A DNA stretch of 44,096 nucleotides, taken from the NCBI RefSeq assembly GCF_019352175.1, contig NZ_JACBYI010000052.1, positions 1 to 44,096 of the forward strand, written 5' to 3'. This DNA comes from Paenibacillus sp. S150 (lineage in GTDB: Bacteria > Bacillota > Bacilli > Paenibacillales > Paenibacillaceae). This document shows, piece by piece, positions 1-6,952 of the stretch; within the stretch, counting starts at the first letter, position 1; each line of letters opens with the position of its first letter. The position numbers were made by a program, and so were the translations under genes. The notes under the pieces are model-generated. The model ran no database searches and was not told where the DNA came from. It saw nothing but the letters and a program-made list of their open reading frames with translations.

Positions 1-44
1 ATGCGCTCTGTCCACTCATACTGGCGTTGTTCGGCTTTGGTCAT
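1..44 (-). CDS. Possible 5' end of a minus-strand gene cut by the window edge
   Basis: On the minus strand an ATG at 44 opens a frame that stays open to the window edge (14 codons, MTKAEQRQYEWTER). A GAGGAG sequence lies 9 bases upstream and an in-frame stop lies just before that. The peptide is charged and helix-like, as expected for a real N-terminus, but it is too short to assign to a family. It diverges from the primase fragment that follows. It may be a true gene or chance. Confidence 0.25.
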   Translation of the reverse strand, partial: MTKAEQRQYEWTER

Positions 45-88
45 CTGGCAAATCTCCTCGATTTAAGATACGCCTATGATCTCATGCT

Positions 89-343
89 TTGCCGGGGGTT
101 TATAGGTGGGTTAGGTTTGACGCTTACGATTATAACGCCACTTATCGTGACGGCAGCCCGGCTCCCAACTGGGGGCAGCAGGCTGCCCTTCTTTTTGCAA
201 AAAAGTATGCCAACCTTGGGTTTCAAACTTCTGTGGAAAAACCCCAAACAAAAGATTTTAATGAAGATTTATGCGCATTGAGGTATATAATAGATAGAGA
301 GCATCCCATGGATTCAGAAGAGGTGTCTCTCGCGGAACGGTAA
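89..343 (+). pseudogene. 3' fragment of a TOPRIM-domain primase-like element protein
   Basis: The frame reads as the C-terminal end of the TOPRIM/DUF3991-type primase-like proteins common on Firmicute mobile elements. It shows an aromatic-rich segment with NATYRDGSPAPNWGQQAA, then a helix ending in a KPQTKDFNEDL motif, which is typical of the last part of the TOPRIM fold. Upstream, the same frame is closed by a stop at 77-79, and there is no convincing ribosome binding site before the only start (TTG at 89). The N-terminal zinc finger and most of the catalytic domain are therefore missing. I read it as a decayed remnant, probably a scar of rearrangement at the left side of the element. The family assignment rests on motif recognition only. 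Confidence 0.55.
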
Positions 344-436
344 TACCCCATTAATTCTTGCAACTGCTCTATTTCCTCCTCTAAGCTTGAGGTGTCATTG
401 TTTGTTAACTCAATTATGTGATTGGCGGGTGAAAAT

Positions 437-742
437 ATGAGTACTCTTCAAAAAATTGACGAGATAAAATCAAAACTACACTCTGTATTTGCAAAAGCTC
501 CTGTGCACCGCGCAATCTTGTTCGGCTCCTATGCACGCGGTACCGCAACCGATGAAAGCGACGTCGATATTGTGATCGACAGCCAAGGTCAATTATTAAA
601 CCTTCATTTTTACGGCCTGCTAGAGGATATCACCGAGCAATTGGATACATCGGTTGACTTGTTCGAGTGGACCGAACTGAAGCACAATCCTGCCATGTGT
701 GCTGCCATCGAGCAAGAAGGAGTTGTACTTTATGAAAAGTAA
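437..742 (+). CDS. mntA: MntA-type nucleotidyltransferase antitoxin
   Basis: This 101-residue protein has the minimal nucleotidyltransferase signature GS-X10-DxD (FGSYARG, then DVDIVID), the active site of MNT-domain proteins. In characterised MNT/HEPN pairs this protein AMPylates a tyrosine of the partner HEPN RNase and so neutralises it. The ATG at 437 is preferred over the in-frame TTG at 422 because a GGGTGA sequence sits 5-7 bases ahead of it. The gene overlaps the next one by 11 bases, the normal arrangement of the pair, so co-translation is likely. The pair probably stabilises the mobile element, which is an inference from location. Confidence 0.85.
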   Translation: MSTLQKIDEIKSKLHSVFAKAPVHRAILFGSYARGTATDESDVDIVIDSQGQLLNLHFYGLLEDITEQLDTSVDLFEWTELKHNPAMCAAIEQEGVVLYEK

Positions 743-1121
743 AGAACGGATTATTCTCCAGAAGCTGAATAGTTACATCCTGGACGTATTGCAATACGTC
801 CAAGGATATACGTTTGAGCAATTTATGGCCGACAAAAAAACTGTCTCCGCCTGTGCCTTTACCGTATCGCAAATGGGTGAGTTGGCCAAGTACATCAGCG
901 ATGAGACACAGGAACGATACCCTGATATCCCATGGAGAAGTATAAGGGGAATGCGAAACCGCATTGTCCATGATTACGAGAACATTGATTTAGCCGTGCT
1001 TTGGGGAACCATTACGGCCAGCTTGCCAGAACTCCAAAAACAAATTGAACACATATTGCTTCATCAAACGCAGGATAGTGAACTTCTCTCCCGAGATGAA
1101 GATGAGGATCACGAGAGGTAA
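732..1121 (+). CDS. hepT: HepT-like HEPN-domain RNase toxin (DUF86)
   Basis: This 129-residue helical protein carries the HEPN catalytic motif RX4H in the form RNRIVHDY, the hallmark of DUF86/HepT ribonucleases. The trailing Y is the residue modified by the MntA partner in studied systems. The ATG at 732 lies within the end of mntA, so translation is probably coupled. The C-terminus ends in an acidic tail (DEDEDHER), which could be involved in partner contact. The family is clear. Which RNA it cuts cannot be told from sequence. Confidence 0.85.
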   Translation: MKSKERIILQKLNSYILDVLQYVQGYTFEQFMADKKTVSACAFTVSQMGELAKYISDETQERYPDIPWRSIRGMRNRIVHDYENIDLAVLWGTITASLPELQKQIEHILLHQTQDSELLSRDEDEDHER

Positions 1122-1310
1122 CGCTACACACAATGCCTGGCTAGTCTGCCACGTTCTCCATGAGAAGTGGCTTAGACATTTCAGAATCTATTATCAAATT
1201 GCAAAACAAAGATCGTATAAATAATATTAAAGTCCAAGTTCCTTACTTTTCTTGGGAGCTTGATAAAATTAATGCAAACTAACGAACTTCATATTAGACT
1301 TTTCGCTTGG

Positions 1311-1338
1311 GGGGTACTGGTTGTTGTACCGGTACCCC
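1311..1338. repeat. Imperfect inverted repeat before the small membrane protein gene
   Basis: A 10-base arm GGGGTACTGG at 1311-1320 pairs with CCGGTACCCC at 1329-1338 with one mismatch (a possible G-U pair), around an 8-base loop. No T-run follows, so it could be an operator, a weak terminator for the hepT transcript, or an mRNA leader structure. The next start codon is 29 bases downstream. Confidence 0.4.
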
Positions 1339-1366
1339 TACTTAACTAAAGTAAGGATGAAGTGTT

Positions 1367-1680
1367 ATGTTACCGATGGAAGCCGAAGTATTGTCTTATT
1401 TGATTTGGGGATTCATTATTGTCATGGGTCTTTCCTTTTTTATTGTAATAAGAAAATTATATATCGAAAAAAAATCTGTTTATGATGGTTCCTCTCGCAT
1501 TTAATCACTTTATCAATTGGTATTATCTTGTGGATTGTTGTTATTAAAGGGAATTCTAATGTACCTAATGAAATGAAATCAGAAGAGAATTCTAAACTTA
1601 TAGCTGCTGCTGGTGTAACATGGGCATTGAGCATGTTTTTCTTCATGAAGGGAATTCAAAGAGTTACACAAAAAAAATAA
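1367..1680 (+). pseudogene. Small three-helix membrane protein, interrupted by a 1-nt frameshift
   Basis: An ATG at 1367 with an AAGGATGAAG sequence before it opens a 45-codon frame containing one strong membrane helix (around YLIWGFIIVMGLSFFIVI) and a basic patch, ending at the stop 1502-1504. From about 1498 a shifted frame continues without a stop to 1680. It adds two more hydrophobic helices (LITLSIGIILWIVVI and the segment around AAAGVTWALSMFFFM) and ends in QKK. Together they make a roughly 105-residue protein of three helices with a periodic hydrophobicity that a random frame would not give. The break lies near 1490-1500, one base missing. I do not recognise the family. It is AT-rich compared with the conjugation genes. 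A sequencing error is possible. Confidence 0.5.
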
Positions 1681-2041
1681 ACGATCTCTTGGGTCAGTGA
1701 TTCATTGATGGATGATATATCTTGCCCTGTTAGCATCCAGTATAGGTTATTGTTCTTCTCATTCAGCCGCTACTTATGGTTAAGTATGGTAGAAACTGAT
1801 CAATTGATTAAGGACAAGGTGGAAAAACATTTGAGATGCTACAAACCTGTATGGAACTATAGATACTTCGAAGTAAATAAAAACTTAACAACGATGTGAC
1901 TATTTCTATGTTGAGCGTTCTGCATCATCTTTAAAGCCACTCCATACGGATGTGGTTTTTTTGCGTTCCACCTATTTTGAAAGGTGTGATTGACCTTATG
2001 CAATCCCCCCTTTTTTCTCACTGGATATGGTTACTGCCGTT
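1681..2041. other. Intergenic stretch without a supported gene
   Basis: The only open frame is a 64-codon one at 1705-1899. It has no recognisable motif, no clear ribosome binding site and unusual composition in its first half. Its second half (around VETDQLIKDKVEKHL) is helix-like, so a decayed gene is possible. A terminator follows at 1937-1962. Confidence 0.4.
1937..1962 (+). terminator. Rho-independent terminator
   Basis: CCAC-TCC at 1937-1943 pairs with GGA-T-GTGG at 1948-1955, with one bulged T and an ATAC loop, followed directly by seven T residues. It would end transcription coming from the small membrane-protein region and isolate the transfer region downstream. Confidence 0.6.
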
Positions 2042-2194
2042 CCCTACCCCCAGAGGCCCACCTCTGGGGGTAGGGTGTAAAGGCAGGAATAGCAAAATGT
2101 CATTTTGCGAAGGAAACCGCGTGGAAGCAGAGCTTCCACCGACATTTTTGAGGGTTTTCCCCCGGCAATCGAATGTCGCTGGCGGAAGACCCTC
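2042..2194 (+). other. oriT: Candidate origin of transfer (oriT) made of nested inverted repeats
   Basis: Four palindromic structures lie within 153 bases just upstream of the relaxosome genes. The first is a perfect 15-base repeat (CCCTACCCCCAGAGG, 2042-2056 with 2061-2075, 4-base loop). The second is a perfect 8-base repeat (GCAAAATG, 2092-2099 with 2101-2108). The third is a perfect 8-base repeat (GTGGAAGC, 2121-2128 with 2132-2139). The fourth is a 17-base repeat with three mismatches (2150-2166 with 2178-2194). Origins of transfer commonly lie next to the accessory and relaxase genes and contain such repeats beside the nick site. The nick site itself cannot be identified by eye. Confidence 0.5.
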
Positions 2195-2212
2195 TAAAGC
2201 GAGGTGCTGCTG

Positions 2213-2695
2213 TTGGCGCAAACAGAAAAAACCGTGCAAATTACCGTCAAGCTGCCCAGGAAACAATATGAGTCTCTCAAAAAGTATGCAGCTACCAAAC
2301 ATCTAAGTATGGCGGACATTGTCCGAGCCTTTATCACAAAAGGCATGTCGATAGAAGCCTACACCGAGGAGATTGATTTTATCACTGTCATCATCCGGCA
2401 GGAAATCAAGATTGCCATTGATGGCCTAAGCAACCGTCTGGCCGGACTGGCCAGCAAGGATCTCATCATGTCCGCTGCCTCCTACTACTCCACCATTGCC
2501 ATTATTGCCGACCTCATTGACACGAACCGCTACACCACCTTCCGCGAGATCGAAAAGAAAGCCCGCCAGCTTGCCGTCGAGTACATGAAGATGAAGCTGA
2601 CCGATGCCGAAAAGTTATTCCTCTCTGGTGACACTTTCGACCATAATCTGGAACGCTTACGCGGAGGCGACACCGATGTCAGCCCTGATCTATAA
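2213..2695 (+). CDS. MobC-like ribbon-helix-helix relaxosome accessory protein
   Basis: This protein is 160 residues from the TTG at 2213, which sits 6 bases after GAGGTG. An in-frame GTG at 2204 is possible but lies inside that site. The N-terminus (VQITVKLPRKQYESLKKY followed by LSMADIVRAFI) has the strand-helix-helix pattern of ribbon-helix-helix DNA-binding proteins. The rest is helical and may contact the relaxase. Its position between the palindrome cluster and the relaxase gene, with a 20-base overlap into the latter, fits an accessory factor that binds oriT and helps the relaxase nick DNA. The family is assigned from fold pattern and context, not from a specific motif. Confidence 0.65.
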   Translation: MAQTEKTVQITVKLPRKQYESLKKYAATKHLSMADIVRAFITKGMSIEAYTEEIDFITVIIRQEIKIAIDGLSNRLAGLASKDLIMSAASYYSTIAIIADLIDTNRYTTFREIEKKARQLAVEYMKMKLTDAEKLFLSGDTFDHNLERLRGGDTDVSPDL

Positions 2696-3911
2696 GCAGC
2701 GCTTCTTCCACCCCAACCACCCAAAAACGGCTGTTAGCAATTATGTCCACATCGGGTACATCGCTACCCGTCCCGGCGCAGTGCGCCACGAAAACCTGTC
2801 CCATGGCCTATTCGGCAAGCTTAAGCCCGGCGAATTACAAGTGTTTCAATCTTGGCAGGAAGTCGCTCGTATCGCCCGTCAAATTTCCAAGGACGGCAAA
2901 AACATGTACCGCAGTGTGATTTCTTTCCGTACCGAAACGGCATTGGAATTAGGCCTGACCGATTTTGCCGACTGGCAGCAATACATCGAGCAGCACATCG
3001 CCACTCTCGCTACCCACAACCGAATCAAGACAGAAAATCTGTGCTGGGCCGCTGCTTTTCACAACGAGAAGGATCATCCTCATCTTCATGTTGTGTTTTG
3101 GGACAAGGGGCAGACGATCATGAAAAATTTCACCCATCCTGAAGTCCCCAACCGTATCCGCAAGCAGCTCATCAAAGACACCTTCGCCTATAAAATCAAG
3201 GAGTTTTGCGCTTCTCGGGATCGATTCAAGTCAGGCATAACCGAAGTGACCGACCGAATGGTTGAAGAATTTGAAGCCTACCTGAAGCAACTGAATCCGA
3301 AAACATTTCGAGCATTCCAGGAACGTTTCAAGAATGAGGATGAAGACTCCCTGCTACGTTTTCCAAAACATCATTTGGCAGAACCCGCTGCGGTGAAGAG
3401 GCTGGCCCACAGGCTGTTTGAGCTGCGCAGCCAGATGCCGAAAACCGGAAGACTCGCTTACAAGCTACTGCCGCCGGAGGTGAAAATAGTTGTAGATGAG
3501 TTGGTGCAGGATCTGCTACAAGAAAACCGTTATTTGGCTCAAATGGTAGAGGATTATGTAGAGGCGAAATTGCAGCTTGCCAAGCTGTATACCTCCGACC
3601 CTGAGAATCTGGAAAAGCAGCGCAGGAAGTATCAGAACGAGGCGGAAAAGCGAATTGCCAATCGTATCCTCTCCACCATCCGCACCATCATCAAGCTGGA
3701 GAAGGAAGCGGACTTCGGTATCAGGCAAGCCCATCGACAGTACACCATGGCCGAACAGTTACTGCTTGGACTGCTGGACCTGATGGAAAGCCTCTCCATG
3801 CACGCTGGGCTCGACTACGACGACAAGGCAAAAGTGTTGAGCGGCGATTTATCCAAACAGGCCAAAAAGGAATGGCTGCTGAGGAATAAGGATCGTGGTA
3901 TGGAACGATAG
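2676..3911 (+). CDS. MobP/MobL-type conjugative relaxase
   Basis: This 411-residue protein is the nicking enzyme that would cut oriT and lead the single strand into the recipient. The N-terminal third has the features of the Firmicute MobL/MobP group: a YIATRPG segment near the start, and the metal-binding histidine motif HPHLHVVFW preceded by HNEKD. The candidate catalytic tyrosines lie in the N-terminal segment. The C-terminal part is helical and charged. The ATG at 2676 is chosen over an upstream frame start because GGAGG sits 8 bases before it and the homologous part (MSALIYKQ) starts there. A terminator follows at once, so the relaxosome genes may be a separate transcript unit. Confidence 0.85.
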   Translation: MSALIYKQRFFHPNHPKTAVSNYVHIGYIATRPGAVRHENLSHGLFGKLKPGELQVFQSWQEVARIARQISKDGKNMYRSVISFRTETALELGLTDFADWQQYIEQHIATLATHNRIKTENLCWAAAFHNEKDHPHLHVVFWDKGQTIMKNFTHPEVPNRIRKQLIKDTFAYKIKEFCASRDRFKSGITEVTDRMVEEFEAYLKQLNPKTFRAFQERFKNEDEDSLLRFPKHHLAEPAAVKRLAHRLFELRSQMPKTGRLAYKLLPPEVKIVVDELVQDLLQENRYLAQMVEDYVEAKLQLAKLYTSDPENLEKQRRKYQNEAEKRIANRILSTIRTIIKLEKEADFGIRQAHRQYTMAEQLLLGLLDLMESLSMHAGLDYDDKAKVLSGDLSKQAKKEWLLRNKDRGMER

Positions 3912-3928
3912 ACCAAGATGTTCACCCG

Positions 3929-3953
3929 CACGCTCCAAGCAGCGTGTTTTTTT
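3929..3953 (+). terminator. Rho-independent terminator after the relaxase gene
   Basis: CACGCT (3929-3934) pairs with AGCGTG (3941-3946) around a CCAAGC loop, followed by seven T residues. It lies 17 bases after the relaxase stop and separates relaxosome genes from the transfer operon, perhaps as a partial terminator. Confidence 0.7.
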
Positions 3954-4010
3954 GTGGGAATTTTGTTAATAACCTGTGGATAGTTGAAGGTCCACAAGAG
4001 GAAAGGACGA

Positions 4011-4172
4011 ATGAACATGCTCTTTACCGATGGCAAGCTACAAGCCTTTGAACAGATGATGAAACAACTTCCTCGTCGCCCGATGCAAACCAATGATAGA
4101 AAACAAAAACCAAAGCCTGCTCCGGTTCCTGCCATATCAGTCCGAAAGGAGAAAACAGATGGAGAACAATAA
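4011..4172 (+). CDS. Small basic protein of unknown function, 53 aa
   Basis: The start ATG at 4011 follows AAAGGACGA. The protein begins with a short amphipathic helix (NMLFTDGKLQAFEQMMKQ) and then becomes Pro/Lys-rich and probably disordered. It overlaps the next gene by 14 bases, so it belongs to the operon. It has no recognised motif. Small proteins of this kind are common at the head of conjugation operons, but a function cannot be given. Confidence 0.55.
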   Translation: MNMLFTDGKLQAFEQMMKQLPRRPMQTNDRKQKPKPAPVPAISVRKEKTDGEQ

Positions 4173-4812
4173 GCGGCTGCAAGATGTACTGCGTTGTCAG
4201 TTAGCTAAAGCAGGATTCACATTGGACTCGCAAACCAATCCGGACGAAGCCTTTGTCGTTTCTTATCATGATCAGCCCACGGCCTTTATTCAGGAAGATG
4301 GATTTATTCTTTATCCTGCCGATAGACCCAAGGAGCTTGCCTTCCGCGTAGCCCCGATTGTATCCCAGGTATGGGAAATGGAGCGGGCCTATCAGGAAGC
4401 GCCGCCGATGAATGTTCACTCCGTCAGCGAGTACCGGAAGCTCTTGGAATACAATCGGCATGTACTGGCGGCGCGATATGACGGGGAAGGTGAATTTCGT
4501 TTCGTCACGTGGGAGATCAATGCTGAGCGAACGGGACTGGCATTGGGACATTACTTTTACCAGAATGAATACGGGAAAGCCAAAGAGGATTTCCTGTCCC
4601 GCAGCGGGCTGGCAGAAAAAACAACCTTCATCGGACCTCACGAGCTTTCTGTCATCCGCGCGGCTCTTCTGTACCGCGGCGCTCAGGATCGGGACATGGG
4701 AGTAGAAGAACGGGAAGACATCGACCGGCTGCTGCATCAGATTGATGCCCGGCTGCTTCCTATTGATGAGCTTTTGTTGGAGGCCGAGAAGGAAGCCGAC
4801 AGGGAACGTTAA
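4159..4812 (+). CDS. Conserved-type element protein of unknown function, paralogue A
   Basis: A 217-residue soluble protein. The ATG at 4159 has AAAGGAG 7 bases ahead; an upstream in-frame ATG at 4093 has no such site. No catalytic motif or membrane segment is visible. The middle contains GHYFYQNEYGKAKEDFLSRSGL, whose pattern (aromatic pair, N, K/D-E-A, then F-RSGL) recurs in the next gene as QYFYNKDEALENFAVRSGL. The two proteins also share an N-terminal helix, a short beta-rich segment and an acidic C-terminus. They look like an ancient tandem duplication. A cytoplasmic accessory role in transfer is possible, but this is inference. Confidence 0.7.
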   Translation: MENNKRLQDVLRCQLAKAGFTLDSQTNPDEAFVVSYHDQPTAFIQEDGFILYPADRPKELAFRVAPIVSQVWEMERAYQEAPPMNVHSVSEYRKLLEYNRHVLAARYDGEGEFRFVTWEINAERTGLALGHYFYQNEYGKAKEDFLSRSGLAEKTTFIGPHELSVIRAALLYRGAQDRDMGVEEREDIDRLLHQIDARLLPIDELLLEAEKEADRER

Positions 4813-4848
4813 TCGCTGCACACTTTGTTCTCAAGGAGTGATCTAACG

Positions 4849-5556
4849 ATGAAAAGCAAAGCTGAGTTCTACAAAACCTATTTCGCCGCCTTGGCGGAGC
4901 AGGGCATCGAGGTTCGCCGCTCCACCTCTGCCGACTATTTGGCTGACCTATACGTAAACGGCCAACTCGTCGCCTTCTATACGCGGATGGACAGCATTGA
5001 GAAAAATCCTTTTGTGACCGTCCCGGACCGGCTGATGAGCAGCATTCAGGACCTGGCCCGAAAAACCGCCCTGCAGCTTGGCATCTGCACTGAAAAGCCA
5101 TTTACGGACAAAGACGCCAAAATCGCTAGTGGCGTCTACAAGCTCAGTGAATACGGTGATGTGACTCTAGCCTGCAAGCATCATCCGCTGTTCGAGTATG
5201 TCTTTTCCACCTATCGCTTGGCCCCAGACAATCAAGTGCCGGTGCAGCGCCAATATTTCTATAACAAGGATGAAGCGCTGGAAAACTTCGCCGTTCGCAG
5301 CGGGCTGGTGGATGGGAGGAAATTATTGAGCGAATCCGAGTTCGTGCTCATTCACGATGAAATGGTCAAATTCCTCATCACCCCTAATGACAAGTCGATG
5401 GAGCAGTTCGAACAGGTGCAGATCCTGATCGAGAAGCTGGAGGACTTCCTGCCCGCCCTGAAAGATCGGGACATCCATCTAAACTATGAAGCGGAATTTG
5501 CCCACGACTATGACGGCAACCCGGAACTGCTGGATGTGGCTGAATTGTCCCGGTAA
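4849..5556 (+). CDS. Conserved-type element protein of unknown function, paralogue B
   Basis: A 235-residue soluble protein. The ATG at 4849 lies 10 bases after AAGGAG and begins MKSKAEFYKTYF. It resembles the preceding gene product in layout and in the YFYNKDEALENFAVRSGL segment, so the two are probably paralogues. The C-terminal third is rich in Asp and Glu. No signal peptide, membrane helix or nucleotide-binding motif is seen. It is co-directional with its neighbours with a short gap of about 40 bases, which suggests one transcript. Function unknown. Confidence 0.7.
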   Translation: MKSKAEFYKTYFAALAEQGIEVRRSTSADYLADLYVNGQLVAFYTRMDSIEKNPFVTVPDRLMSSIQDLARKTALQLGICTEKPFTDKDAKIASGVYKLSEYGDVTLACKHHPLFEYVFSTYRLAPDNQVPVQRQYFYNKDEALENFAVRSGLVDGRKLLSESEFVLIHDEMVKFLITPNDKSMEQFEQVQILIEKLEDFLPALKDRDIHLNYEAEFAHDYDGNPELLDVAELSR

Positions 5557-5588
5557 CAGCACCCATTCTATAGAAGGAAGTGATTCTC

Positions 5589-6440
5589 ATGCCGCAGCCA
5601 GAAACCTCCATTTGGGGAACGATCTTAACCTGCGTAGAGATTGGCCTGCACATCTATGCGATGCAAGCCGAACGCAACAACGGCCTTGTGCTGGACGCCG
5701 ATTATGCCAAAGAAGCACTCAGCGAAGAGGCGCTGAAATGGGGAGATAAGCAAGGAGAACATATTTACTTTGACGATGTAAAGAGCGTTGTACCGGCCTA
5801 TGAACTGGCCCAACAAGGAGCGATTACCCATCCCGAGTTAAGCGAGTTAGCCGAACACCCGGAGAAGCTGGCCATGGAGGGCAAGTATTTTGCCCCGGAA
5901 TATTTTGGCGAGTTTGCACCACCGCAGGACACAACCTGGAAATCCCTCTCCAACCTCCAAGCCTTATGCAACGGGATTTACTTCGTAGATCGAGACAGTC
6001 AACCAATGCTGGCCGTGCATCAAACCATCGGGGAACAGGTATTGTCGGAGATGGCGGTGCATGTGTCCTCCGGCCAAGGGGAGTATCTGTTGTATTCTCT
6101 GGATCGTTGTGCCATTCCGGTATTTGAATTGTCCGCCTCCCACCCTGCTGTTCTGGCACAGGTCGTCGATGAAGCCAGTCTGCTGCATACGCTGTGTGAC
6201 GATCACCCGGAGTATGTGGGAATGCACAACCTGCATACCGAGGAATGGGGCCATATTCATGACCAGCCTGCACCAAAGTCGCTGTTTTTGCAGCGGCAAT
6301 TGGACCAGGCAGCCAATCAGGAGCTACAACTGCTTGGTCAGGCAGAGGTTTACACGCATCAAGAGATGATCCCCACCTTGCAGGCGAGAGAAGCGCCCGA
6401 AGATTTTTTTGAACCTGCCAACGAGGAAATGGAGTGGTGA
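5589..6440 (+). CDS. Acidic element protein of unknown function, 283 aa
   Basis: The ATG at 5589 is placed 8 bases after GAAGGAAG; an in-frame GTG at 5580 lies inside that site. The protein is acidic and soluble, without membrane helices or a signal peptide. The segment SLSNLQALCNGIYFVDRDSQPMLAV can be read as strand-turn-strand but matches nothing I recognise. Its stop overlaps the GTG start of the next gene (GTGA), so it is co-translated with the coupling-protein N-terminal subunit. It may be a cytoplasmic partner of the coupling protein, by position only. Confidence 0.65.
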   Translation: MPQPETSIWGTILTCVEIGLHIYAMQAERNNGLVLDADYAKEALSEEALKWGDKQGEHIYFDDVKSVVPAYELAQQGAITHPELSELAEHPEKLAMEGKYFAPEYFGEFAPPQDTTWKSLSNLQALCNGIYFVDRDSQPMLAVHQTIGEQVLSEMAVHVSSGQGEYLLYSLDRCAIPVFELSASHPAVLAQVVDEASLLHTLCDDHPEYVGMHNLHTEEWGHIHDQPAPKSLFLQRQLDQAANQELQLLGQAEVYTHQEMIPTLQAREAPEDFFEPANEEMEW

Positions 6441-6952
6441 AAACCAAACAAAAGCTGCTGCTGGCGGCACTGCTGTTTGGTTTCGGAGCGGTCTTCAATC
6501 TGTTTTTCACCTCCGCTTTGCATGGTGTCTTGTCCGGCACGACGAAATCTCTCGCCCTCCCCTCCTTGGAGCAAAGCTTGGCCAGTCTGCTCACCCACAA
6601 AGCCCACTTTTTGCTGTTTTTTTGCCTGCAAGGAATCATTCTACTTCTTGCCGTTCTCTTTTTCGTCGCCAACAATCAGCCCTATCAAAGCAAGCTGAAA
6701 CAGGTTGCGCCCGGAATCGAAACGCCGGTTCCCGTTGGGCAATATCAGCATGGTTCAGCCCGCTGGCTACGGGAGGAAGAACTGCCTCATGTGTTTGAAA
6801 ACCAAACGCTTGAACTCTCCCAGCCCTTTCTCCAGCGGCTGATCCAGACCGGCTATGATGACCTGGAATTTCTTAAACGAAAAGACAAGGAGGAATCCCT
6901 CGATGAAACTCCCCCACCCGAAGAATATTCCGAAAACGAAGGAAGCGGCTGA
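6437..6952 (+). CDS. Membrane-anchor subunit of a split VirD4/TraG-like coupling protein
   Basis: The 171-residue protein has two strong membrane helices (residues about 6-28 and 55-77) separated by an external loop, followed by a cytoplasmic tail containing QHGSARWLREEEL. In VirD4/TraG-type coupling proteins the same order occurs in one chain: two N-terminal helices, then the GSARW motif, then the ATPase. Here the ATPase is a separate gene with its own strong ribosome binding site, which overlaps this gene by 50 bases in another frame. I read this protein as the membrane anchor of a two-piece coupling protein. The GTG at 6437 overlaps the previous stop; GTG 6434 is also possible. Confidence 0.7.
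   Translation: MKTKQKLLLAALLFGFGAVFNLFFTSALHGVLSGTTKSLALPSLEQSLASLLTHKAHFLLFFCLQGIILLLAVLFFVANNQPYQSKLKQVAPGIETPVPVGQYQHGSARWLREEELPHVFENQTLELSQPFLQRLIQTGYDDLEFLKRKDKEESLDETPPPEEYSENEGSG

Noticed and set aside
1705..1899. 64-codon plus-strand frame
   Set aside because: No motif, no clear ribosome binding site and no relation to neighbours; treated as intergenic, although a terminator follows.
1950..2306. Open frames on both strands across the palindrome region
   Set aside because: They read through inverted repeats, which explains their length; no protein features.
5824..6675. 283-codon minus-strand open frame
   Set aside because: It spans two plus-strand genes with overlapping signals and has a random composition rich in Arg, Pro and Cys.
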